Below, piece after piece: positions 18,329 to 28,680 of a stretch of 64,000 nt of DNA (its first letter is position 1; each line of letters begins with the position of its first letter). Origin of the DNA: Mactromeris polynyma (Eukaryota > Mollusca > Bivalvia > Venerida > Mactridae); NCBI GenBank assembly GCA_032209605.1, contig JASFXZ010000005.1:17846860-17910859 (forward strand), read 5' to 3'. A model generated the notes under the pieces. It was not told the origin of the DNA, did no database searches, and saw nothing but the letters and a program-made list of their open reading frames with translations. Made by a program: the position numbers and the translations under genes.

Positions 18329-18498
18329 CAGTAAACATCAATAATTAGACCACCCTTTGGACCCTTGAAAACTGATTGAGGTGGTCCTAATATTGAGGTT
18401 GAATAAAGAGCAAAACATTGTTAATGGACTTGAATATTGTGGTCTTAATTTTGAGGTGGTCCTATTTTTGAGGTGGTCTTTACGTGAGGTTTTTCTGT
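18329..18498. mobile_element. CAGTAAAACCTC MITE, copy 2
   Basis: Starts CAGTAAACATCAATAATTAG and ends in a GAGGTTTTTCTG block. TA lies at both borders. It sits about 750 bp upstream of the C1q start codon. Confidence 0.75.
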
Positions 18499-19165
18499 AT
18501 ATGTACGAATTAAAAGTTCGATATATATACACACGTAACTCTTCTAACGCAATCAGATTTTGTTATACACATGTGATGACTTAAGATTTCGTTATAAGCA
18601 AACAGCATATTGAAGTCAAACAGTAAATGCCACAAATCACTGATTAGCAGATTTTTGAGTCTAACTTAATGGAAACTATATATTGATGGAGTATGAATGG
18701 GTGTAGTGGGGCAAATTCCCAGAGCTGAAGGGATTACATAGAAAGATAATTATTGAAAATAATCACCTTCCAAAAAACTTCACTTTTTGTTATTTTTTTG
18801 CATGCAACGAGACACCATAGACTAATAAATAAATATTAACCAACTGCATTTGATATTTTGTTTGATAATAAATGAAGAGTAGGTAACTGCGGTGAAGTGT
18901 TTGTTTATTACTAACAGTAAATCAAGAAACACTCTTTTAGAAGGAGGAAGAGATATACACATACCTATGTATCCGGACAATCATAGAACGCGGATATATT
19001 CATATTTGAATCTGTAGTACGCTAAAAAATATCCAACTTTAAAGATGGCTTTATTTCCTGGACTTATAAGCTCCTAATGACATAATTTATTACTTTAACT
19101 TATAAAAAACGCAAACATCATTTAATTGCCGAAAGCCTTCCTTAATTACGACATAGGACGTTGGG

Positions 19166-19173
19166 TATATAAA
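19166..19173 (+). promoter_or_regulatory. TATA box of the C1q gene
   Basis: TATATAAA lies 72 bp upstream of the start codon, and a plausible initiator (ctatcacagag, about 19191-19201) follows roughly 25-30 bp downstream, the classical TATA-to-start distance. This leaves a 5' UTR of about 45-50 nt, suiting an inducible secreted immune-type protein. Confidence 0.7.
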
Positions 19174-19244
19174 CGATCCAAGAGTACGGTCTATCACAGA
19201 GTGCGTTTTTCTTACAACGCGCAGCAAACACAAAGAATCTCAAC

Positions 19245-21311
19245 ATGAAGACAGCCCTTGTTGCTTTGGTGCTCCTTTTTCTGGTTAAGGACTCGGCTGG
19301 TTCCCCCGTGAGACCATCTACGGTTGGAGACCGGGTTCAACAGTTAGAAGTCGCAGCGGAGTTGCAATACGAGTCCACCAATGACTTAGACACTCGACTT
19401 GCTGTGTTGGAAAGGTTGGTAGCCGGATTATTGGGAGGTTACCAATCAGACACACAGCTTGCCAATGGAACTTTGAATGAAGCAGACTTTAAAAGTCTTC
19501 AAGAAAAGCTCAGCCAACAGCTATCCCAGAGAACAGATGACACGATGCCAGTGTTAAATAGAAATATTGCACCACGTAAGTAAATTCATTTCTTCTAACA
19601 TTATTGGCATTTTTTCATAAATTTGTATTGTCTTATTTTTTCAGGACCATAATTAAAAATGCATCCCGCCATTTGCTCCGCACAACTTATTTTCATCGCG
19701 GAACTGTTTCTTCCATTCGGAAAAATTGAAACCGAGTATCATACAGCTCAAGTTTATATCTAATAATCATTGTCCGAGGTTATAAAATTTGAGATTGATT
19801 TCAAATCAATTAATTTGGTGCTTCAACTTCACTTTTTAATTTAACCACTTACATAAATATAACCAGAACAGGTTCAAGATTAAATATGCAAGTAAAACGA
19901 TTTAAAAAAAACAAAGTAAAAGAATGCTGTCAACATGATACTGTGATAGCAGAGGTGTTCGTCAGGGAGACCACTGCGTTGAAGATTGACTGACTCTCAG
20001 TTCTGAAATTTTGAGCCTACTGATGGTACCGACTTGCAACACTGACAGTTACATTGATTAAGTAATGATCATTAATAAATATAAACATCTCATTAACAAA
20101 CTGAATATATGAAAATTCTAAAACTCACAATCCAAAAGAAAATGCTTTCTCACCATTAAAATTTTGTCACACTTCTCATTATTGCACATTTGTAATAACA
20201 CTTTACTGAAGTTTGTAAAAAAACTATTTTCAGCGTTTATGCAAAAATAATCTATGAACTTTACCAGTAGGCCAACAGGGAATGGTGCAGTAAATCTTCT
20301 TTCAGTTTTAATTGATTTTGCATACGCAGCTTTCCGTGCCTTTTAGCTGGCTTATCGCAGTTGATTTTCTCCCTTGAAAATGACCCGAAAATCGATATCG
20401 AGTTTCCAGCTCTACCAGTTTTGATCAATAGATTATAGAGGGAAATTTCCTCTCTTTCATTTAGTGTAAACATATTTATTCTAACTAAACATCTTCTTGC
20501 TTCCAATTTGATTTTAAAAGTATCACCTTTTATTACATAGAACATAGAGTAAAAATCAGTAAAATTGTCCATTTCCAAAAGTTTAGTGGCTAATAGATCA
20601 TATTTTCCAATAAGTGAAAACAATTTAGCAGTTATGTCTGTTTTCTTGATAAAATGAACAATATCACGGTGTTTTTATAATTTTAAATAATTAATTGCTT
20701 CTTGCTTCCATTCTTTGTTAAAGTAAGTAATGTACTAAAAAAGTATCGATTTTCTTTCATTATTCTCGTCTGCTATGTTGTTGTTGTTGTTGTTGTTGTA
20801 ACTATCAATATCAATGTGTTAAATTGATTGCCAGTTGTTATTGACGGTTTTGTATATCAATGCATTATATCTTTCAGGCGCTGGAGCACAAGTTGCTTTC
20901 CATGCATATGCAAGCACCAATCGAGTCTTTACTCCTAATGAAGTCATTGTGTTCGACACGACTGCAACAAATTATGGCGGTGGCTACACAAATAGTGATG
21001 GAATTTTCGACGCTCCTGCAAGTGGTGTATATGTCTTAACGTGGACGGTCTCTACGAGTAAATTTCATCTTCCATTCATTACCCATCTAATTATCAATGG
21101 CGACGTCAAAGGAATCATTACTTCCGATTCTGATTACGATCCCTCAACTAACCCGGGACATGGTAACCATCCAGCTACTGGTGTAGTTGTGGCCTCTATA
21201 AATCAAGGCGACCATGTCTTCATACGTCTGATCAATCCGGAGGGAGCGTCGTCAACACTCCAGAGTGATGTGTTTGAACGGTCTACGTTTTCAGGCTGGC
21301 TTTTATTCTGA
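19245..21311 (+). CDS. Secreted C1q-domain-containing protein
   Basis: Two exons, 19245-19575 and 20878-21311, joined in phase 1 through GT/AG sites; 765 nt, 254 aa. Residues 1 to about 19 are a signal peptide (MKTALVALVLLFLVKDSAG). Residues 28-62 have heptad-spaced hydrophobics, suggesting a short coiled coil for trimer assembly in place of collagen. A likely N-glycosylation site is NGT at 74-76. The C1q domain fills residues 115-254 with the family hallmarks: AFHAYAS, GIFDAPASGVYVLTW, GDHVFIRL and the terminal STFSGWLLF. No collagen repeats, so this is the 'short' C1q/TNF-superfamily type, strongly expanded in bivalves as soluble lectin-like recognition molecules; ligand is unknown. A TATA box lies just upstream; AATAAA at 22255-22260 is a candidate poly(A) signal. 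The intron has a (GTT)n tract at about 20777-20799. Confidence 0.94.
20777..20799. repeat. (GTT)n microsatellite in the C1q intron
   Basis: About seven and a half GTT units ending 78 bp upstream of exon 2. Likely length-polymorphic. Confidence 0.85.
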
Positions 21312-22004
21312 AATGTCTATTTTTAGCACATATTGGGACACTATCGAGCACGTGACATAAGAATATCTACCGTTCAAAAGAATTAACCCGCCATTTTGTA
21401 TTTGAGAATCTTCGATTACATGTATACATATGGAAAAGAGAAAACAAACTCTAATGTTTGCAAAGCGTTTCAATACTTGTTCGGGCAAACTAAACATAGT
21501 TATTTGAAAAAACATAATGAACGGTTATGACAACGTCATCAGAAATCGCTGAAGTGATTTGAACAGATTCATAACAATTTTTTCGAACGTTCAATTTATT
21601 TGAATCATAAATGTTATAGCTTAATGCAATTAAAACCAACCACACCAAAAAGTCATTTATCTGGGGTAGCTTGTTTAAACTAGCTATATGTGAAATAGAA
21701 CTGGCGGTTTAGTACTTTTGAGCTCTGTATTTCTTATGGAACAGTGAGTCGGTAGCCGGTTTTTTCAGAACATACGGATCAAGTCATATCTTCTGGACAT
21801 TACACCGTTCTTTGTCGATATTTAAGACAGAAAATTTGAAGTTTGGGAAATGTGTTTTGTATTAGATTTTGAACGATGTTAATGAATTTTCGTACATATA
21901 TACTTAAATGAATATAACTTAGCTGCTGCAGAAAATATTTGCGATTAATTTTTAAAATATTTAGCAAACCGCACGGACATATATAAAAAGATATGTCCGT
22001 GGCA

Positions 22005-22157
22005 AACGCAAAGACCTAAATACCAAATGGCGCCAACTAGCAGTTTTTCCAAATCTCGCACATCGGTATCGTTTATCGCTCGTCGAGAGATCGAACGAGA
22101 CTTCGTTCAATGGTCCATATTAGTTGCGCATCTATGGTATTAAGGTCTTTGGCAAAC
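22005..22157. mobile_element. TIR element with AAAGACCTWAATACCA ends
   Basis: CAAAGACCTAAATACCA at the left is mirrored by TGGTATTAAGGTCTTTG at the right. About 150 bp, with an inner partial palindrome (cgagcgat / gagatcg region). It lies in the C1q 3' UTR if the distal poly(A) signal is used. Confidence 0.65.
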
Positions 22158-22326
22158 GTTTACTCATCGCACATACATTTAATTGAAATGCTAACTCTGT
22201 AACTTCTACGTACACATGTTTGTCAATGTTTTATCGGTATACTATATATTATTGAATAAATACATACACATGACCTAAGTAGTGTTGTATTATGATTGTA
22301 ATGAGTGTATATCAATACACACTGTA

Positions 22327-22513
22327 CAGTAAACCTCAATAATGAGACCACCCTTGGGACCCTTGAAAACTCATCTTTTTATCGAGGTGGTCGTTATAAT
22401 TATGGAGGTTGATTAATGAGCAAAAGAGTAGTCCTATAATTGGACATGAAAATTATGTTCTTAATTTTAAGGTGGTCTAATTATTGAGGTGGTCTTTATG
22501 GGAGGTTTGACTG
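22327..22513. mobile_element. CAGTAAAACCTC MITE, copy 3
   Basis: Starts CAGTAAACCTCAATAATGAG and ends GGAGGTTTGACTG, with TA at each border. Confidence 0.8.
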
Positions 22514-22995
22514 TATTTGACAATTTCGAGCAGCAGTCAATTTCAAGAGGAATAGGGGCCTAGTGGTCAACATAATAAAAAAAAATTATAATAATTTAAT
22601 ATACAAACGTCTATTTAACTGCCAGAAATTTTAACAGTAATAACTACATTTATAATGTTGAACAGTTTCCATCACTTTACTGTCTACATCGCATCAGTTT
22701 GTCAATAAAATTCAATAGAAGATATCAAACGAGTGCTGTATAAGAAATGAATTTATTGAACACTTTGAAAAAAATCAAAGTGCTGTGAGCGCTGAAGGCG
22801 TGTGAATTGTTTCACAGCAACTTGAAACACAGCAATGCATTTAGTTCGAATATCAATTGAATGTGACGAATTTCAACAGTTGAAATCCGAAATTCAGTCA
22901 TATTTCGACATCATGATCATTATGGGTGACAAGATGCGTCTGAAGCGTACCACGATGTACGCAATACATTGGCAACATACTGCATATTGTTAGTT

Positions 22996-23242
22996 ACATA
23001 GTCATCTAGTGACCTGGTAAGGATTCCTGGCCTGTAGAAATCTATACCACAGGGGTGTCACTTATTTTTGAAGTAGCAGGGAAAAGAAAAAAGTAGAATG
23101 GCGGACTCGGGGTACTAAACTTTATTATGATCATTAATACTAGAAACATACCCTGGTGATGGTGCTTACGTTACAAGAATGGTACTGGCTCCAGGCTGTT
23201 ATTGACACCCCTGACCAGGTCATTATATAGATGACTATGTAT
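22996..23242. mobile_element. Foldback element, ACATAGTCATCTA ends
   Basis: The left arm ACATAGTCATCTAGTGACCT is mirrored by the right arm (AGGTCATTATATAGATGACTATGT); an inner pair 'aggggtgtca' / 'tgacacccct' extends the symmetry. About 247 bp, non-coding. Confidence 0.72.
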
Positions 23243-23317
23243 TGAAGTTACCCCACATATTACCATGTTTGTTCACCAATTCACGCAAGGGGACAACCGT
23301 GACATAAACATTCAAAA

Positions 23318-23490
23318 TACCATATTCGGACCTCATTCATTCGGTCCGAAATTCTATTTCGAATAATACATGGTGTCGAATAGCCCATTTCAATTCAACA
23401 TGGATAAGAAGATACATCGGGACCTGAGATTTATTTAGGATTATACCAAGCATTCGGATATAAGATTGTCGAATAAACGAGGTCCGACTG
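23318..23490. mobile_element. TIR element, CAGTCAGACCTCGTT family, copy 2
   Basis: Inverted relative of 1544-1720. The right end, AAACGAGGTCCGACTG, matches the family terminus, and the interior shares 'aatacatggt', 'gaatagcccatttcaattc' and the 'aagaagatacat' block in reverse order. The left end is diverged. Confidence 0.7.
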
Positions 23491-24033
23491 ATGTCTATTG
23501 AACTAGGCATTTTTTCTATTCTAATAATAGCATTGCAATATAATTTTTAAGGATGGAAGTGAAATTCATTTAGAAAGTTTGTGTCGTTAAAGCAACAAAA
23601 CAACGTCATACAAGAAGAAATGTGTAAAGATTAAAAATAATAAGAGTTGGCCTCTGTTCGGCTAAGGCTGGACCCACATTTGGCACACAAACATTTCTTA
23701 AGAATTCACTTTACCGGCCTTGATTTACCTTCCAAACCAATGAGACCATTTAGTAGAGAAATTACAACGCACTTGAAAATAGTCCTGAGAATTCGAAATA
23801 TCAATTACCAGAATGTTTTATTTCGAATTTTAGAAAACGCGAACGTTTTATGCCTTAAAACCATCAACTATTAGCAAAACTGTGAGAACCGTGAATGCTA
23901 CCCTTGAATATTTCTATAGATGTAACGTTATCAACTACAATCCTTGTGCGATATTACAAGTTTCAATGGAATACTTTGAAGGAAACAATAACGTTCCGTT
24001 GATCACTATAACCTTTATGTCAGTCAACGCCTC

Positions 24034-24100
24034 TGATTGGCTGAAATGACGTCGTCAACGTATGTGGATTGTTTCTGACGTTATCATAACTGTGACGTCA
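24034..24100 (+). promoter_or_regulatory. CCAAT box and CRE-like sites upstream of the 189-aa gene
   Basis: GATTGGCTGA (an inverted CCAAT box) at about 24034-24043 is followed by TGACGTCG (24047-24054), CTGACGTTA (about 24075) and a perfect cAMP-response palindrome TGACGTCA (24093-24100). The cluster ends 75 bp before the chosen start codon, a normal proximal-promoter position. CREB/ATF control is an inference from the motifs. Confidence 0.55.
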
Positions 24101-24175
24101 TTTACAGCGACGTTCATTAGCAACGTAGGATTTGGATCTTCACTGACACGTTTTGCGGAACTCTACGTACAAATT

Positions 24176-27037
24176 ATGGACGAAAAACCACACGGTTGCT
24201 TCGCATGGCTGATACGTGTAAAACGTTCGTGTAACCAGCGTGTAAGTTTGTTTTACTGTCATGAAATGTAGCTCTATATTTTCTTTAAATTTTGTAGACT
24301 AATTTGAATTATTTAAAATCAAGAGTTCAATCACTTAAATATGTATGTAAATAAGCACAAATATAAGATTAATTTTATAATGATACTGCTTAAAATGATG
24401 TACATGACGGTGTTTTTGCTTTTGGTGCTAATAATAATGATTTTAAAGAACGTTTTATTTTCAATATATCTGTAGGCCGGAGGCCCGTGAGATAGAAACA
24501 TATCAATACACAACATACATGTAGTAGCAAAATGTGACAACAGAAAAGTATATCAATACAATGTTATACATATTATACAGCAGACAATACTTCTCAAAGT
24601 AAAGCAATAGAATAATGATAACGATAATAAAGCTTAATTATGGTACCGAATGATCGTATTTTGCGAACGATTTTATCATTACCAAAGTTATAAATTCTAA
24701 CTTAATCCTATTATTACAGTGGGCTAAATTCAGGAATGATTTACGGAAACGTTTTCACAGAGGAAGACCTGGTCCCCAGCTTGGACCAACAAATCTGAAT
24801 AATGAGACGGGAACCATGGACATTGTCATCACAAAGGTTCCACACAATGAGAAATCTGCCAGCCCTGTTCGTCTCAGTCCTCACCATATTCAGATTGAAG
24901 AAGATGGCGAACAAAATGATACCATACGTAAGCGTTTAAAACATGAAATTCAACCAATCATTTATAAATGGTGTAGCATTTTATTTTTTAAACAGTTTAG
25001 TGTATCATAAGTATATTTGTTGTAGTATATAATTATTTCTTATTATTAAATAAAGACCATCTCAATAACAAGACCACCTCAAAATTAAGAACTCAATTTT
25101 CAAGTCCATTTTCATTGCTTTACTCTTTATTCAACCTCAAGGGTTCCAATGGTGGTCATACCTTTTAGGTTTTACAGTATATACACTGCCATCCAAAAGT
25201 TCCTTCACACATGAATATTTTTGAATGTTATTACTTTTTTATGCAGAATTCCAAATAAGACATGGATGTCCATGAAGTAAAATTATTCATCCCACTTATG
25301 TGATGGATAGTTAAGAATTAAAAATGTGCACATATCAGCATCACTCAGCCTGCATCCGAAACCAACATGTGTATGTGTAAAAGATAATTTGTTCAGTACA
25401 AATTTATAAATACTTATACAGAAAATTATTGCTTCAATTTATTGCATGTGACACAAATATGAAAATACATAAACTTCAATGGAAATTTTCAAAGTGTGAA
25501 GAAAGTTTTGGAGGGCAGTGTATATATATATATATTACATAAGTCTATCACATTTTATAAATCAGTACTGAGCCCTACATCTGGCGTACACTATACCCTT
25601 ATTCATTACTATATAACTAAAATTACACCAGTATCAAGCGTCATTAATCCCAGATATCTTAGAACAGGAATTAATAGGATGGTATTATCTATAAACCGCT
25701 GATTGTGTTTTCAATACAGTGACCGGATACATCAATGACATTATAAACAAGGCCAAGGCAACATTGGAAACAGAGATTAGAGATGCCAAAATAATGAATG
25801 AACAACCAACAAGTGACAGCATGTCTATGACATCAAGCATCATTAGCCGTAAGTTTGGATGGAACTACATATTGTAAAACAATCATCATGTTTAAGAACT
25901 AGTGTATGTGAGAGGCCCTGTTGTGAATCCCCTTACCATTCTTTGTTATGTTTCGTGTCCCGTGTGAGAGGCCCTGCTGTGAACACCCTTAACATTCTTT
26001 GTTATGTTTCGTGTCCCGTGTGAGAGGCCCTGTTGTGAATCCCCTTACCATTCTTTGTTATGTTTCGTGTCCCGTGTGAGAGGCCCTGTTGTGAACACCC
26101 TTAACATTCTTTGTTATGAGGCCCTGCTGTGAACCCACTTACCATTCTTTGTTATGTTTCGTGGCCCGTGTGAGAGGCCCTGCTGTGAACCCACTTACCA
26201 TTCTTTGTTATGTTTCGTGGCCCGTGTGAGAGGCCCTGCTTTGAACCCACTTACCATTCGTTGTTATGTTTCGTGGCCCGTGTGAGAGGCCCTGTTTTGT
26301 ACCCCCTTATCATTCTTTGTTTTGTTTCGTGCCCAGCGTGAGAGGTCCTGTTGTGTACACCAATACCAATCTTTGTTTTCTTTCGTGCCGTGTGTGAGAG
26401 GCCCTGTTTTGTGCCCCAATACCAATCTTTGTTTTGTTTCGTGCCCTGTGTCAGAGGCTCTGTTTTGCGAATTAGACCTTCACAAAACTACATTTTCATA
26501 CTTTGTGTAAGTTTAACGATACTTCTTTTTTACTATATATGTTACATTGTAGAAATTGCAGAGACAGCTGTTGTAGACAGCTTGACTTGTTTAATCCAGG
26601 ATGCCAACCAGTCTGCTACACGTTATATCAGACCAACGACACTTTCTGAATTCATGGGTAAGATATAAAACATATCTATGTATGCATACTAATGTTACTA
26701 ACAATGCTACCCATACCAATGCATACATGTATAATCGAAGAAGGAAAACAAAGTGATTTGTAAGCTGTATGTCAGAGTTTTATACTTGTAGAAAGGGACA
26801 CGTATGCTCCGGTCCTGCCTCAGAATCAAAGTCTTAAATGATTATGATGCAAAGTTAACCATACGCTTTCGGCCAAAACTACTTACAGCCATGTCTTTAA
26901 TCAACATTTATTTTTAACCATTCAAAGTAACTGACAACACAAGTTTAGTGTGGAATGGTTGTTTTATATATTCAGGCTCCTATGGAATTGCCGTCAACTT
27001 TCCTAAGACAGATGGTATGCCAGTCGTGTCTGACTGA
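24176..27037 (+). CDS. Uncharacterised 189-aa protein with AKAP-like helix
   Basis: Five coding exons: 24176-24241, 24720-24927, 25720-25848, 26553-26657 and 26976-27037; GT/AG sites and phases agree throughout, total 570 nt, 189 aa. I do not recognise the family. Visible parts: a cysteine-containing, strongly basic N-terminus (LIRVKRSCNQRW, FRNDLRKRFHRGRPG, residues 13-42) that could bind membrane or nucleic acid; a polar linker; two predicted amphipathic helices (about 93-117 and 132-160); a tail ending VVSD. The second helix (ISQIAETAVVDS, 133-144) fits the published consensus for protein-kinase-A-anchoring helices at every fixed position. A start at 24062 in the same frame is possible, but that would put coding sequence through the CCAAT/CRE-like region. 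A 3' UTR intron (27041-27660) precedes the terminal exon; AATAAA is at 27753-27758. Exon structure is sound; function is open. Confidence 0.75.
25051..25179. mobile_element. CAGTAAAACCTC MITE, copy 4 (deleted)
   Basis: Carries ACCTCAAAATTAAGAACTCA and ends GGTTTTACAGTA; shorter than full copies. Lies in intron 2 of the 189-aa protein gene. Confidence 0.65.
25908..26462. repeat. 56-bp minisatellite, about 11 units
   Basis: The unit starts gtgagaggccctgttgtgaa, continues with cccttaccattctttgttatg and ends tttcgtgtcccgt. Unit starts at 25908, 25964, 26020 and 26076 are exactly 56 bp apart; one unit near 26117 is truncated to about 40 bp, then the register resumes. Divergence rises to the right. 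It fills intron 3 of the 189-aa protein gene. The reading frames it creates are repeat artefacts. Confidence 0.9.
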
Positions 27038-27417
27038 ACGTAAGTGTTTTTCCTGTTATTTCTCAAAAATCTCAAGTAACGATCTTTTTAATTTATTAAA
27101 AAATATCTATACTATACTATAATTGTATTGGTACAATCTGCACATACTTATACAGTGCCTTTGACCAGTAACAAAATAAACATAAATATGAAAATGGCCA
27201 AGACAATACATATACAATGTATATGTTACCAATACAAGTAGGGGCCCTGTTAAAATGGCATGACAGTTAATTATATGGAGTTACATGCGATATCTACGAT
27301 TGTTACTATGTACAAGAATCAATCTGGCTACAGAATGCCTATTTCCTGTAAGTCAGCGTAGTGTTTTTGAAGAGATAATTTAAAGCAGATTGTACAATAA
27401 TACGACAAAATAGAATT

Positions 27418-27595
27418 CAGTAAAACCTCATTTAAATTCCACCTCAATAAAAAGACCACCTCAAAATTAAAAACACAATTTTCAAGTCAATTTTCGCTGT
27501 TTTGCTTTTTATTCGACCTTAGTATTAAGACCCCCTCAATATCGAAACCAGTTTTCAAGGGTCCCAAGGGTGATCTTATCATTGAGGTTTTACTG
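27418..27595. mobile_element. CAGTAAAACCTC MITE, copy 5
   Basis: Starts CAGTAAAACCTCATTTAAAT and ends GAGGTTTTACTG with flanking TA. It lies inside the 3' UTR intron of the 189-aa protein gene. Confidence 0.8.
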
Positions 27596-28040
27596 TAGAA
27601 TCTAAGTTATCAGAATATTTTTGTGATTGCTTTCAAATGGTGTTTTCTTTGCTATTTCAGGTCTGGTCCAAGTTCCTGGCATACAATATACTATTGTTTT
27701 AATCGACTCGTACACATTGTTTGTATATAAAAATATGAAAACACATAACAATAATAAATTATGAAATAATGTTCAGTCTATGGTATTTCGTTTATTTTTC
27801 GATGGAAATTTGATGAATTGGTTACAATTTGCTTTAGCACCCATCATTCTCATTCAGTCCTTGGGTGCCCTCTCAATCCAATACCATAAATGTAGGACTA
27901 CTTACAACGATATAGCTACACAGAGTATAAGCCTTGAAACACACACACCAGCTTAACAGCGTGTGTCTCACTTATGTGAACTTTCCACTACTCAAGAAAT
28001 AGTTACGTACACGTCAACTTTCTCATCGTCGGAACTATTA

Positions 28041-28167
28041 TATATGGTGGCATATTTCTGCCACCAGTTAACTACTTAATTAACTAGATCATTATGTGGC
28101 TATGATACATTCTCAGACCAGATAAATATTTTATCACAAAAAATGTCGGATAGTGCCCGTAACTGCT
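28041..28167 (+). repeat. Dispersed repeat with TTAATTAACTAGAT core, copy 1
   Basis: Shares about 125 bp in the same orientation with 43041-43181: gcatatttctgccaccagtt, then actacttaattaactagat, ccagataaatat, and atagtgcccgtaactgc. Non-coding, family unknown. Confidence 0.7.
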
Positions 28168-28194
28168 TGGTAATTTTAATCTTACATTTTTACG

Positions 28195-28375
28195 ACTGTT
28201 AAGGTGTTACATCGTATATTGATAACGCTGAATGGTTGCTTCCTGTGCTACTAACCTGTAGTCGCATCTGATTCAGGCAATGTGAAGTGCATGGCTCAAC
28301 CGGGCCCAATGCGGGCTTACGACCTTCGGGTTTGGAGTCAGGTGTTCTGTACCACGACCACTACTCCACGACATA
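28195..28375 (-). mobile_element. Decayed SINE, tRNA-headed, second family, copy 1
   Basis: Read from 28375 leftward, a tRNA-like head (tagtggtcgtggtacaga, cctgactccaaacccgaagg, then a B-box-like gtaagcccgc) is followed by 'ttagtagcacaggaagca' and an A-rich tail. The same order occurs at 38838-39055, where the copy is better preserved. Confidence 0.55.
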
Positions 28376-28503
28376 AGCCAGACAGACATATGTTGGGTAT
28401 ATAACCTCTCACTGCTTAACCTTGACAATTAATATCTAGCATTCGAATTGCAGACATTATCATTTCTAAGTGCCGATATAAAATATTCGAAATGCACCAA
28501 ATA

Positions 28504-28680
28504 CAGTCAATCCACAGTTAGAGACCACCTAAATAATAAGACCACCTCAAAATTAAGAAGACAATTTTAAATTCCATTTTCACTGTTTCGCTCTTTTTAA
28601 ACCTCGAAGTGAAGACCACCTAAATAAGAAGACTATTGTTCAAGGGTCCCAATAGTGGTCTTATTATTGTGATTTTACTG
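28504..28680. mobile_element. CAGTAAAACCTC MITE, copy 6
   Basis: Starts CAGTCAATCC and ends GATTTTACTG; interior matches the family consensus in reverse orientation. TA borders. Confidence 0.75.

Larger units (their letters stand above)
13284..19244. other. Intergenic region between ATG5 and the C1q gene
   Basis: Separates two divergently transcribed genes, so it holds both promoters. The ATG5 side (13284-13434) shows no TATA box I can trust. Named contents are the Tc1-like remnant (13437-14201), foldback elements (14879-15030, 15123-16130, 16343-16921), a MITE (18329-18498) and the C1q promoter (19166-19173). A TATAAAA at about 17603 is followed by only a 34-codon ORF. The remaining stretches (14204-14878, 16922-18328, 18499-19140) show nothing I recognise. 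Confidence 0.5.
21312..24033. other. C1q 3' UTR and intergenic DNA
   Basis: The C1q 3' UTR probably ends after AATAAA at 22255-22260. The rest holds a small hairpin (21972-22002), a TIR element (22005-22157), a MITE (22327-22513), a foldback element (22996-23242) and a TIR element (23318-23490). The segment 23500-24033 leads into the CCAAT/CRE region of the next gene; 23785-24005 is weakly similar to 29250-29470. No gene seen. Confidence 0.5.

Noticed and set aside
20261..20623. 120-codon minus-strand ORF inside the C1q intron
   Set aside because: No recognised domain, antisense to a clear gene, and amino-acid composition (L, K, F, N, I) expected from AT-rich DNA. Kept only as a possible decayed element ORF.
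26322..26668. Overlapping ORFs of 62 and 105 codons with a repeated peptide
   Set aside because: They are translations of the 56-bp minisatellite and run into the real exon at 26553 in the wrong context.
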